Assembly: GCA_021787565.1 (NCBI GenBank)
Contig: JAJYLT010000006.1
Span: 1-64,000 of the forward strand
Direction of reading: 5' to 3'
Origin: Acidobacteriota bacterium
GTDB lineage: Bacteria; Acidobacteriota; UBA4820; DSQY01
DNA: 64,000 nt
The notes under the pieces are model-generated. The model worked only from the letters and a program-made list of their open reading frames with translations, was not told the origin of the DNA and did no database searches. Positions within the stretch are counted from its first letter, which is position 1. The number at the start of each line of letters is the position of its first letter. A program made the position numbers and the translations under genes. Positions 25,715 to 33,483 of this stretch are shown here, in pieces.

Positions 25715-26082
25715 GGAGGGGACCGGGCAGCCGCTGCGCCGAACGGCGCAGAGGAAAGTCCGGACTCCACAGGGCCGCAAGCCTGCTAACGGCAGGGAGG
25801 GGTAACCCTACGGAAAGTGCCACAGAAAACAAACCGCCCGACCGGCTTCGGCCCAGAGGGTAAGGGTGAAACGGCGGGGTAAGAGCCCACCGCTCTTCCG
25901 GTAACGGAAGAGGCACGGTAAACCCCTTGCGGAGCAAGGCCAAATAGGGAGGTGCTCGAGGCTGGCCCGGCCGAGACCTCCGGGTAGGCTGCTGGAGGCC
26001 GCCGGCGACGACGGTCCCAGAGGAATGGCTGCCACCCCCGGGCGACCGGGGGGACAGAATCCGGCTTACAGGTCCCCTCCAG
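25715..26082 (+). ncRNA. rnpB: RNase P RNA (bacterial class A type)
   Basis: About 368 bases. The ends pair as P1: GGAGGGGACC (25715-25724) with GGTCCCCTCC (26071-26080). The conserved 5' core GAGGAAAGTCCGGACTCC and the 3' core ACAGAATCCGGCTTACAG form P4, and the J-region sequence AGGGTGAAACGGCGGGGTAAGAGCCC (in part GTGAAACGG, GGTAAGAGCCCACCG) matches the specificity domain. This is the ribozyme that trims tRNA 5' leaders. No Rho-independent terminator is evident after it. Confidence 0.97.
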
Positions 26083-26260
26083 GAAGATGGAAACAGGGAG
26101 ACAGGGAAACAGGGAGACGGGGAAAGGCTCGACACGACGGCCTGAAGTGCCGAAGCGGACCTGCATGGTTCCTCCCTCTCTGTTCCCCTGGCTCCCCGCT
26201 TCTGATCGCCCCTGGACCGGTCCCACTGTTTTGATCCCCTGCCCATGCTATTCTCGTTCC

Positions 26261-27127
26261 ATGACTGAAGCGGGTGAAGGGCGCTCATTGCTGGTCCGTG
26301 TGGTGGCCCCGGCGGGGCCGGTGAACGAGGCGGATCTGGATGCCGGCATCGGAGTGTTGCGCGGCATGGGGTTCCGCGTCGAGGAATCGCCGCACGCCCG
26401 CCTTCGCGCCGGCTACCTGGCCGGTTCCGACGAAGTTCGCGCCGGGGACCTCCAGGCGGCGCTGGACGACCCCACCGTGGATGTGGTCTGGTTCGCCCGG
26501 GGCGGCTACGGGACCAGCCGGATTCTCGATGGATTGAGGCCCGACGACCTGTGGCGACATCCCAAGACCATCGCGGGTTTCTCCGATGCCACCGTTCTGC
26601 ACGCGTGGGCCCAGCGCGTGGCCGGCGCTCGTCTGCTCTATGCGCCCGGGGTGCAGGAGCTCGGCCGACCGGGCGGGTGCGAGATGAGCTCCCTCAAATC
26701 GGCGCTGGCCGGGAGTCCCGTGGACCTTTCCGCGAAGGGTCCTCCCGCGCCGGCGGGACCCTTCCCGGTGGTGGGCGGCTGCCTGAGCCTGCTCTCCGTG
26801 CTCGTGGGAACCCCCTGGGAGCCGGCTCTTGCGGAGCGCTGGCTCTTCCTGGAGGACGTGGGCGAGAGCATGTACCGCCTGGACCGCATGATGACGCATC
26901 TGGCCCAGGCCGGCTGGTTCGAGCGTGCCGCGGGGATCCTCCTGGGAGGGTTTACGGGCATGGCCGAGGGAGAGCACCCCGGGCTGGTTACAGAGAGGGC
27001 GCGCGAGTTACTCGGCCCCTCCAAGCCGCTGCTCGACGCGCTTCCGGTGGGCCACCTCAAGGGGAAGTTCACCCTGCCCCTCGAACGCCCCGCATGGTGG
27101 AATGGAATCACTCTTCGGGTTCATTAG
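26261..27127 (+). CDS. ldcA: LD-carboxypeptidase (peptidase family S66)
   Basis: 288 residues. S66 LD-carboxypeptidases remove the terminal D-alanine from murein tetrapeptides during recycling in the cytoplasm. The triad is visible at family positions: Ser108 in GFSDATVLHAW, Glu198 in LFLEDVGE and His265 in VGHLKGK. DDPTVDVVWFARGGYGTSRIL is the family signature before it. MccF-like immunity proteins share the fold, so substrate is inferred. The ATG at 26261 has no ribosome site but lies 6 bases after TATTCT, suggesting a leaderless mRNA. Longer readings upstream run into rnpB. Confidence 0.9.
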   Translation: MTEAGEGRSLLVRVVAPAGPVNEADLDAGIGVLRGMGFRVEESPHARLRAGYLAGSDEVRAGDLQAALDDPTVDVVWFARGGYGTSRILDGLRPDDLWRHPKTIAGFSDATVLHAWAQRVAGARLLYAPGVQELGRPGGCEMSSLKSALAGSPVDLSAKGPPAPAGPFPVVGGCLSLLSVLVGTPWEPALAERWLFLEDVGESMYRLDRMMTHLAQAGWFERAAGILLGGFTGMAEGEHPGLVTERARELLGPSKPLLDALPVGHLKGKFTLPLERPAWWNGITLRVH

Positions 27128-27156
27128 GACGCGCAATCTCAGCTTTGATCCGGTCG

Positions 27157-27290
27157 TCAGTGGGTGCAGGTGCCGAAGGTGAAGGAGTAGATGCGGGCGC
27201 CGGCCGGGGGCTCCAGCTCCAGAAGGCGGCGGCCGAAGACGTTCCCCCCCCACGAGACGACAAAGGCGGGTGCGACCCAGCGGGGAGAGG
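27157..27290 (-). pseudogene. Unassigned C-terminal coding fragment
   Basis: About 41 codons ending WVAPAFVVSWGGNVFGRR and then LLELEPPAGARIYSFTFGTCTH-stop, downstream of waaA and convergent with ldcA. The amino-acid texture is protein-like and unlike the antiparallel readings around it, but there is no usable start codon before it runs into waaA. An eight-base G run (27246-27253 region) is a plausible frameshift site. Family not recognised. May be chance. Confidence 0.25.
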
Positions 27291-27316
27291 AATTTGTTCC
27301 AGCCGCAGCCGGGGCG

Positions 27317-28552
27317 TCAGAGGCCGGGCAGGAGGTCGGAGAGCCACTGGGAGGCGCGAGAGACGGCTCCCTTGTGCTGCTCCGCCGCCTGGAGTGCCTT
27401 CTTGCCGCAGGCCTGGGCCAGGGCCGGGTCGGAGAGCAGCGCCGAGACCCTCCATGCCAGCTCCCTGGGGTCCTCCGTTCGGAAGGCGCCGCCCGAGGCC
27501 AGCAGCCGTTCCGCCTCCTCCCGGAAGTTCTCGGTGTGTGGCCCGAAAAGCACCGGGCGGCCCACGAAGGCTGGCTCCAGCACGTTCTGACCACCCAGGG
27601 GGACCAGGCTGCCGCCCACGAAGGCGAGGGTCCCCACGGCGTAGGCCGGCCACAATTCTCCGACCGTATCCAGGACCAGGACGTCCCATCCCGGAGCGGG
27701 CCCCATCGTTCGACGCGCCGCGCCCAGTCCGAAGGAGGCGGCGGCTTCGAGGCACTCGGGCACCCGGTCCAGGTGCCGGGGGGCGAGGATGAGCCGGGCC
27801 TGAGGGCAGGTCTCCCGCGCGGCGGCGTGGGCCTCCATCACGAGCCGCTCCTCGCCCTCGCGCACCGATCCGGCCACCCAGCAGGGCCCCGGCCCGGCGA
27901 GGGCGGCCAGCTCGGTCCGGACCTGCTCGAAGGTGGGGGGAAGGGTCAGGTCGTACTTGAGATTTCCGTAGACCCTGACGCGGTCGGGATGGGCGCCCAG
28001 CGTCCGGAAGCGCGCCGCGTGCTCCTCGCTCTGGGCCGCCACGTGGACGTCCTTCAGCGCGCCGCTGTAGAGGGCCCGGAAGCGCACGGTTCGGCGCAGC
28101 GCGCGATCCGAAAGGCGGCCGTTCACGATGAAGACGGGGATGCCGGAGCGTATGGCCTCCCGGAACAGTTCGGGCCAGATCTCCGTCTCCACGAGCACGA
28201 GAGCGCGGGGCCTGAGGCGGCGAAGGGCCCTGCGCACGCAGGAATGGAGATCGAGGGGAAAAGCCTGCGGGTCCATCTCCGGATGGCCCTCGCGACGCGC
28301 CAGCGCGAGCCCGGCCGCGGTCGTGGCCGTGAGGGCCGAGGGCAGGCCTCGCTCCTTCAGCGCCTGGGCAAAGCGAAGCGCGATTCGGACCTCTCCGACC
28401 GAAACGGCCTGAATCCACACGGGGCCGTCCTCTCGATGTCGAAGATAGCCGAGCCGCTCCGCGAGGCGGAGATCTCCCCGCTGGCGCAGGGCGAGGTAGG
28501 CGAGCCACAGGGGTGCCACGAGCACGGAGAGGAGTCTATAAAGCCAGCGCAA
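27317..28552 (-). CDS. waaA: 3-deoxy-D-manno-octulosonic acid (Kdo) transferase
   Basis: 411 residues, GT30 family. WaaA attaches Kdo from CMP-Kdo to the lipid A precursor at the inner membrane, so the cell makes LPS. N-terminal membrane-associated helix MRWLYRLLSVLVAPLWLAYLAL, then VWIQAVSVGEVRIALRFAQAL, LVLVETEIWPELFREAIRSG, VNGRLSDRA, GNLKYDL, and the CMP-Kdo-binding FVGGSLVPLGGQNVLEPAFVG. The start is TTG at 28552, with AAGGGG at a good distance. The start codon lies inside the last codons of a decayed dppC, which shows that waaA was once the next gene after a peptide transporter operon. Confidence 0.95.
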   Translation of the reverse strand: MRWLYRLLSVLVAPLWLAYLALRQRGDLRLAERLGYLRHREDGPVWIQAVSVGEVRIALRFAQALKERGLPSALTATTAAGLALARREGHPEMDPQAFPLDLHSCVRRALRRLRPRALVLVETEIWPELFREAIRSGIPVFIVNGRLSDRALRRTVRFRALYSGALKDVHVAAQSEEHAARFRTLGAHPDRVRVYGNLKYDLTLPPTFEQVRTELAALAGPGPCWVAGSVREGEERLVMEAHAAARETCPQARLILAPRHLDRVPECLEAAASFGLGAARRTMGPAPGWDVLVLDTVGELWPAYAVGTLAFVGGSLVPLGGQNVLEPAFVGRPVLFGPHTENFREEAERLLASGGAFRTEDPRELAWRVSALLSDPALAQACGKKALQAAEQHKGAVSRASQWLSDLLPGL

Positions 28553-28700
28553 TCGCTTTCCCCTTCGGGTCGAAGGATGCGGCCATCTCCTCGCCCAGCG
28601 TGTTCAGTGCCCAGACCACGAGGAAGATGGCCGCCCCGGGGATGAGCGCGAGGTGGGGCGCCTCCAGCAGGATGAAGAGCACGAGCATCCTCCTAGGCAT
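28536..28700 (-). pseudogene. Remnant of a DppC-type peptide ABC permease (internal deletion)
   Basis: 54 codons. It keeps the first eight or so residues (MPRRMLVLF) joined directly to the conserved end of the DppC/OppC family: PHLALIPGAAIFLVVWALNTLGEE, then MAASFDPKG. The usual length is about 280-300 residues, so over 200 codons are missing. The ATG overlaps the stop of the dppB remnant (ATGCCTAG), preserving the original operon junction. No function expected. Confidence 0.8.
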
Positions 28701-28875
28701 AACGCACCCTCGGATCGATCCGGGCGTACAGGAGATCCGTCCCGAGGTTGACGGTCAGCACCGTCACGGCAAACAGGAGCACCGCTCCCTGGACCACCGG
28801 GTAATCCTGGCCGGTGATGGCCGTCAGGACCAGCGTTCCGAGGCCGGGCCACCGGAAAATTTTCTCCGTCGCCTC
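28693..28875 (-). pseudogene. Remnant of a DppB-type peptide ABC permease (C-terminal 60 codons)
   Basis: The frame reads EKIFRWPGLGTLVLTAI, TGQDYPVVQGAVLLFAV, then NLGTDLLYARIDPRVRYA-stop, which is the classic C-terminus of DppB/OppB-type inner-membrane permeases. The rest of the gene (about 250 codons) is absent; the frame is closed upstream by TGA at 28878-28876. Deletion remnant. Confidence 0.85.
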
Positions 28876-28986
28876 TCAGCATGCCTCCGGCTCGCGAGGC
28901 GGCGCCAGGAGGCTCGCCGGATTGACGTAGTAGGCCCGCTCAATTCGCCCGTCCAGGTAGTGGAGGATGATCTTCTTGAGCTCCAA
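28876..28986 (-). CDS. Possible small protein (36 residues), TTG start
   Basis: TTG at 28986 preceded by AGGAGGGAG at proper distance. It reads MELKKIILHYLDGRIERAYY then VNPASLLAPPREPEAC. The KKIILHYLDGRIERAY start resembles the small beta-strand domain found at the start of uncharacterised proteins in soil bacteria. It ends exactly where the dppB remnant begins, so it may itself be a truncated gene. A TATAGT hexamer lies about 25 bases upstream. Confidence 0.35.
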   Translation of the reverse strand: MELKKIILHYLDGRIERAYYVNPASLLAPPREPEAC

Positions 28987-29074
28987 GGCTCCCTCCTGCG
29001 GGCACTATACGGTGAGTCGCCGGGAGGTACAACCGGGATGATGGATGATGGATGATCATGGCTGTCCAAAAGAA

Positions 29075-29225
29075 TTTCAGCTTACGGTTGAGCAGTTGTC
29101 TTCGCTTTTCGCTGCAAGCGAAAAGCGGCGTCCCGGCGCCGATGGGCCTCATGCAAGGAAGGTGAGGCGGCCGCACCGGAAGCGTACTCCCTGTACGCTG
29201 AGGATGCGGACGCCGAAAGCTGACG
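29075..29225. ncRNA. Candidate structured RNA or palindrome-rich intergenic element
   Basis: Five mutually compatible helices can be drawn: closing stem TCAGCTT (29077-29083) with AAGCTGA (29217-29223); CGGCGTCC (29126-29133) with GGACGCCG (29208-29215); hairpins CGCTTTTCGCT/AGCGAAAAGCG (29103-29127), GGCCTCA/TGAGG (29145-29168) and AGCGTAC/GTACGCT (29181-29199). That is a multibranch fold without any protein signal I trust. Strand unknown. The 5' border sequence recurs at 53725-53751. Could be a ncRNA, a regulatory leader of the deacetylase gene, or a mobile repeat. Confidence 0.45.
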
Positions 29226-29296
29226 AAGCAGGAGGTCCGTCGCCGCCGGCGCACCCGTGGAGAGAAGCCTTTCGGGAATCGCGCTATCCTAGGCGC

Positions 29297-30718
29297 ATGA
29301 CCGAGGAGCGTCCAGCGGGGGCGCCGTGCTTCCGCCACCCAACCAGGACGGCCCGCCGCAGATGCTACGAGTGCAGAAGACCCATCTGCCCGAGCTGCCA
29401 GATCCGGACCGCCGGCCACATCTTCTGCTCGCGCCGGTGTACCCGGCTGACCGGGAGGAAGGAGCGGCTGAACCGTCTGAAGGCGTGGAACCGGACGGCT
29501 CTGGGTGGAGTCTGGTTCCGGGTCGTCCTATTCGGCTGCCTGCTGGCAGGGGGCGGTCTGGCGGTGTGGCTCTCCATGAACGCGGACCGCTTCATGACGG
29601 CGCCGGAAGTGGTACTTCCCCAGTTCGGGACGGTGCACGAGCGTGAACTCGACCAAGAGAAGGTGGACTGGGAGTCGCCCGGGTCCATCGTCATCGACGA
29701 ACCGGCGAACGGCGCCCAGGTGACGACCAATACCATCAAGGTCCAGGGGCACGCGCCGCCCGAGGCCATGGTGGGCCTCTACGCGAACGGCCAGCGGGTG
29801 AGCGTGGAGCTCTGCAAGCAGGGACAATGGAGCTTCCAGGCCGTGCCGCTCACCCAGGCCCGAAACATCCTCCAGGCGCGGTATTTCGACAACCGGGGCA
29901 ACTCCTCCTACGGCCCCGCCGTGCGGGTCGATCTGCGGGCGGCACCCGCCAGGCTGGAGGCGCCCACGGAAGCTGTCAACGAAGCGCTGGGCGGCAGCTA
30001 TAACCTGATTCGGGCGCCCGTGGGCCAGCACGAGGTGCTCCTGACCTTCGACGGTGGCTCGAACGACAGCGCCACCAAGGCCATCCTGGATGACCTCCAG
30101 AAGGAGCACGTCCGCGCCACCTTTTTCCTCACCGGCATGTACATGCGGCACTATCCCGATCTGGTCCGGCGGATCGCGGACGCGGGGTACGTGGTGGGCA
30201 ACCACACCTTCAGCCATCCCCACCTGACGACCTACTCCTTCGATCACCGGCAGGCCACGCTTCCGGGAGTGACGGAGGACTTCGTGCGCGACCAGCTCCT
30301 GAAGGCCGCGGGGCTCTATAAGCTCATCACGGGGAAGGCCATGGCGCCCTACTGGCGGGCCCCCTTCGGCGAATTCAACTCGGAGATCTTGGGCTGGGCC
30401 CACGACGCGGGATTCAGCGCGGTGTACTGGACCCCCCACCTGGATACCTTGGATTGGGTCGCCTTACCGGCCGACCCGCTCTTTCACACCCCGCAACAGA
30501 TCCTCGCCGGGCTTCTCAAGAGGGCCGCGACGGGGCCGGACGGCGTGGACGGAGGAATTATCTTGATGCACCTGGGCAGCGAACGGCCCCAGGATCAGAG
30601 AGCCGACGTGATCCTGCCCACCCTGATCGAATCCCTCAAGAGACAGAATTACCGCTTCGTCACGGTGGACCAGGTGTCCTGGGGCGGTTCCGAGGGCTCG
30701 AAACCCAGCGCGCAGTAA
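29297..30718 (+). CDS. Membrane-anchored polysaccharide deacetylase with N-terminal zinc finger
   Basis: 473 residues. Order: cytoplasmic Cys-rich head (C11, C23, C26, C31, C34, C44, C48; a B-box-like or treble-clef zinc site), one membrane helix (about 72-92), a linker, an Ig-like beta domain (VIDEPANGAQVTTNTIKVQGHAPPE in part, about 125-215), and a NodB-type deacetylase domain. NodB motifs: TFDGGSND with Asp252 (the second motif Asp is shifted from the usual TFDDG), NHTFSHPHL for the zinc histidines, and RAPFGEFN. Likely removes acetyl groups from extracytoplasmic glycans. ATG at 29297 follows TATCCT by 6 bases; no ribosome site. The longer upstream frame covers the structured element and is not trusted. 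Confidence 0.85.
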   Translation: MTEERPAGAPCFRHPTRTARRRCYECRRPICPSCQIRTAGHIFCSRRCTRLTGRKERLNRLKAWNRTALGGVWFRVVLFGCLLAGGGLAVWLSMNADRFMTAPEVVLPQFGTVHERELDQEKVDWESPGSIVIDEPANGAQVTTNTIKVQGHAPPEAMVGLYANGQRVSVELCKQGQWSFQAVPLTQARNILQARYFDNRGNSSYGPAVRVDLRAAPARLEAPTEAVNEALGGSYNLIRAPVGQHEVLLTFDGGSNDSATKAILDDLQKEHVRATFFLTGMYMRHYPDLVRRIADAGYVVGNHTFSHPHLTTYSFDHRQATLPGVTEDFVRDQLLKAAGLYKLITGKAMAPYWRAPFGEFNSEILGWAHDAGFSAVYWTPHLDTLDWVALPADPLFHTPQQILAGLLKRAATGPDGVDGGIILMHLGSERPQDQRADVILPTLIESLKRQNYRFVTVDQVSWGGSEGSKPSAQ

Positions 30719-30730
30719 ACACCCGGCATT

Positions 30731-31579
30731 TCAGCGGTTGCCGCTGCGGCGCTTCTTGGGCTTCTTGACGGGCGGGCCGGGCGTGACCTGCACTTCGGCC
30801 TCGCCCTCCTCTTCTCCGTCCTCAAGAAGCCGGCCCATCCGCCCCAGCACGATGGGATAGGCGCCATCCACCTTCTTGCCGATGTGGATGATCTTGCGCC
30901 GCTGGGCCTCCGCGAGGAAGGCCTTGAACTGGCTGAAGCCGAAGCTCTTCTCGTCGAAGGTGGGGCTGAGCTGGAGCATCTTCTGCTTGAGGTTGGAGGA
31001 GTCCACCGAACGATCCTCGTCCTCCAGCAGGGCGATGGCGCGCTTGAGGATGGCGAAGGCCCTGGGAAGGTCCTTCGGGTCGGTCTCCTTGGTCTCTCCG
31101 GGCATGGCCTCGGCCGCCTGGATCGGGTCCACGATGTTCTCGTAGGCGAGGTACTCGTTGCAGTTCTTCATGACCACGGAGGAGGTGGTGTGGCGCATCC
31201 CGATAATGACCACCTTCTTGTTGTAGGCCTGAAGCCGGGAGATGAGGGGCAGGAAGTCGCTGTCCCCGCTGACCACCGCGAAGACGTCGATGTGCTGGTT
31301 CGTGAGGCATGCTTCCAGCGCGTCCACGGCGAGCTGGATGTCGGCGCCGTTCTTGTCGCCGCCGGCGAAGATGGTGGGCCGTTCCACAAGGTCCACGCCG
31401 TTTTCGGCCAGGGTCTTGCGGAACTGGGGGAACTTGGCCCAGTCGCCGTAGGCCTTCTTCAGGATGATGATGCCCCGTTCCCTGAGCGCGTTCAGGACGC
31501 GCGTGATATCCAACTGCCCGTTGTCGAAATCGATGAACAGGGCGATGCGGGGCGTTTGATCCGTGGGTGTAATTTGCAC
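30731..31579 (-). CDS. NYN-domain ribonuclease-like protein with OST-HTH domain
   Basis: About 282 residues. Residues about 10-150 form an NYN (LabA/DUF88) PIN-like nuclease domain: ALFIDFDNGQLDITRVLNAL with the first acidic pair, KNGADIQLAVDALE, and AVVSGDSDFLPLISRLQAYNKKVVIIG (in part). The C-terminal half (LPRAFAILKRAIALLEDEDR onward, about 170-245) matches the OST-HTH/LOTUS RNA-binding fold. Ends in a basic tail PVKKPKKRRSGNR. Predicted to bind and possibly cut RNA. I prefer GTG at 31579 because AAGGAG lies 7 bases upstream; an in-frame GTG at 31585 sits too close to that site. Confidence 0.88.
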   Translation of the reverse strand: MQITPTDQTPRIALFIDFDNGQLDITRVLNALRERGIIILKKAYGDWAKFPQFRKTLAENGVDLVERPTIFAGGDKNGADIQLAVDALEACLTNQHIDVFAVVSGDSDFLPLISRLQAYNKKVVIIGMRHTTSSVVMKNCNEYLAYENIVDPIQAAEAMPGETKETDPKDLPRAFAILKRAIALLEDEDRSVDSSNLKQKMLQLSPTFDEKSFGFSQFKAFLAEAQRRKIIHIGKKVDGAYPIVLGRMGRLLEDGEEEGEAEVQVTPGPPVKKPKKRRSGNR

Positions 31580-31830
31580 GTTCACTCTCCTTCTCCATTA
31601 AGCATACATCCCGATGAGCTGAAGATTCAAGGGTTAGGAGGAGCACCCACGTGGGCGATGACCGCGCCGCTTTTCGGCGCAGCCAGAGGCGCATCACCCT
31701 CCGCTGTTCCTGACCGGACCCCCGGATCGGAGCTGCCCAGGGAAGAGTGAGCCGTATGCCACGGATCGACTTGCGGCGCCAGTGAAGCGGGGGTACCCTC
31801 GGCCTTGCAGCCGAGCACGCGGGAGCCGCC

Positions 31831-32514
31831 TTGAAGCAACCCGTCTACCGAAACCCACGCTACCAGGAGGCCCTTGAGGAGCAGATGAGGCTCGGGAGGG
31901 AGCGGCGTGAATCCCCCCTGCCCTCGTCCCTCCGCTGGATCGGCGGGGCGGATGTCTCCTTTCACCTGTACGGCACCATCTTTTGGGGGGGAATGGTGGT
32001 TTGCGACGCTCAAGAAGGGTTTCAGGTCGTGGAGCGGGCCGTCGTGAGGATGGAGGTGGACTTCCCCTACATCCCTGGGTTGCTGGGTTTCCGGGAAGTC
32101 CCGGTCCTGGCGCGTGCTTTCGAAGCCCTCACTCTCAAACCGGAGGCGATCCTGGTGGATGCGCACGGAACGGCGCACCCCAGGATGTTCGGCTCGGCGG
32201 CCCACCTGGGCGTCGTGCTCGGGGTGCCCACGGTGGGCAGCGCCAAGAGCCTGCTCTGCGGGAGCCACGACGAACCGCCGCCGCAAAGGGGCGGGTGGTC
32301 GCCGATCCTGCTAGACGGCACCGCCATCGGCGCGGCCCTGAGGACCCGCCAGCGGGTGCGCCCGGTCTACGTCTCGCCCGGCCATCTCTCGGATCTGCCC
32401 ACCGCCGTCGCGCTCGTGCTCGCCTGCTCCCCCCGCTACCGACTCCCCGAGCCCATCCGAAAGGCCCACGAGGCGGTGAACGAGGCCCGTAGGTCCGGCC
32501 AGCCCATTCCCTGA
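31831..32514 (+). CDS. nfi: Endonuclease V (deoxyinosine 3' endonuclease)
   Basis: 227 residues. Endonuclease V nicks DNA one base 3' of deaminated adenine. Catalytic acids fit the family: Asp41 in GGADVSF, Glu89 in FPYIPGLLGFREVP, Asp110 in ILVDAHGTAHPR, with wedge residues PYIPG. HLGVVLGVPTVGSAKSLLCG is also typical. The start is TTG at 31831, with weak upstream purines; no better start exists downstream before the conserved core. Convergent with the NYN gene, 245 bases away; that gap holds nothing I recognise. Confidence 0.93.
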   Translation: MKQPVYRNPRYQEALEEQMRLGRERRESPLPSSLRWIGGADVSFHLYGTIFWGGMVVCDAQEGFQVVERAVVRMEVDFPYIPGLLGFREVPVLARAFEALTLKPEAILVDAHGTAHPRMFGSAAHLGVVLGVPTVGSAKSLLCGSHDEPPPQRGGWSPILLDGTAIGAALRTRQRVRPVYVSPGHLSDLPTAVALVLACSPRYRLPEPIRKAHEAVNEARRSGQPIP

Positions 32515-32580
32515 CTCCCTCCCGCCGGAATCGAATCGGAGCCGCCCCACCGGCCGATGTCCGCGGGGGGCCGACGATGG

Positions 32581-32670
32581 TCAGGCTCCCTTCAACCTGC
32601 GGATGGCCTCGGCGATTCGCGCCTCACAGGAGCCGAAACTCAGCCGGAGGAAGGTGCCTCGCCGGTGCGG
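32581..32670 (-). pseudogene. C-terminal remnant of a class I/II aminotransferase
   Basis: The frame reads RRGTFLRLSFGSCEARIAEA then IRRLKGA-stop. This is the typical end of fold-type I PLP aminotransferases (xxLRLSFGSxxExIxEAIRRL). Upstream the family sequence is lost; the catalytic lysine region is absent. Remnant. Confidence 0.6.
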
Positions 32671-33141
32671 CGCGCGCCCGTCCTCCCACGGCATGCCCCT
32701 CAGCAGGAAACTGCCTCCCGGCGCATGATACACGGCTTTTGCACAGCCCGAAGGTGGGTGAGGCGCCGCGCCCCGAGGGGACTGGTGGCGCCGTCCCTCC
32801 GAGTCCGGCGGCCGCAACTAGTTGATAAATAAAAGGACAATCCCGACCTGGGTGGGCGGGCACCGAGCAGCGGAGGGACCTGAAGAAACCGGGCTGAACC
32901 TCACTTTCCACAGGGAAATTCACAGGCCTCTTCGGGCGGTTGGGAAGGAGCGACTTCCTGAGAAGTCCTTCTGGGTTAGTTCTTTGCCGAACGAGCCAGC
33001 GCCGCCGCATCCTCGCTATTCACAGGAAACTTGAAGTGCTGCATCAGCTCTTTGTGGATTTGCGATAGCAGTCACGGGCAGATTGAAAGAGGGATCGAAT
33101 CGCACCGTGAGTCAGCGGGTGGCCAGCCAGTGCACGACCTG
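32671..33141. other. Non-coding debris between endonuclease V and tolC
   Basis: Lower coding density than elsewhere. One short minus-strand frame, 32976 to about 33080, reads LLSQIHKELMQHFKFP then VNSEDAAALARSAKN-stop and has a protein-like texture without a start or known family. No RNA gene, terminator or repeat is seen before element B. Confidence 0.5.
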
Positions 33142-33322
33142 GGGCCCGCGCAGAAATAACTTAACGTTTTCGCATCCCATCTTCGCGCGATCTTGACGCG
33201 ATTCTCGATCGCAAAATCCTCAACGTAGTCTTCAACTACGCCTGCGGTTTTGCTCCCTCCAATCGCGCCAATCTCACACGAATCTGGGCGCGAATTCCGT
33301 TAACCTATTCCTGCGCTGATCC
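33142..33322 (-). repeat. Dispersed palindromic element B, copy 2 (inverted relative to copy 1)
   Basis: Reverse complement of 18363-18540. All bases between the GCGC ends (33148-33316, 169 bases) are identical to copy 1 (166 bases) except an extra TTG at the central loop; the outermost six bases show one change at each end. Lies 160 bases past the tolC stop. Here the flanks show no clear target duplication. Confidence 0.9.
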
Positions 33323-33483
33323 TGGGGTTCGAGGCCCCTGGGCGATGGCTCGCCGAGGTCGAGGCCGGGAGGAAAACCGACGTGGCCCCCGCCGTCTTCC
33401 CATCGCACCGATAGGGCAGGCGATGCCAGGCCCACCCAGGGCTCCTCCTCACGCGCCATGGTAGCGCGTGCGGGTCAGTTGCA

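Noticed and set aside
29045-29296. Longer N-terminus for the polysaccharide deacetylase
   Set aside because: The extra 84 residues are read through the structured element, are Arg/Pro-rich, and lack a ribosome site. The ATG at 29297 begins directly before the Cys-rich head.
32557-32832. Plus-strand small gene after endonuclease V
   Set aside because: No ribosome site or family; it mirrors the aminotransferase remnant on the other strand.
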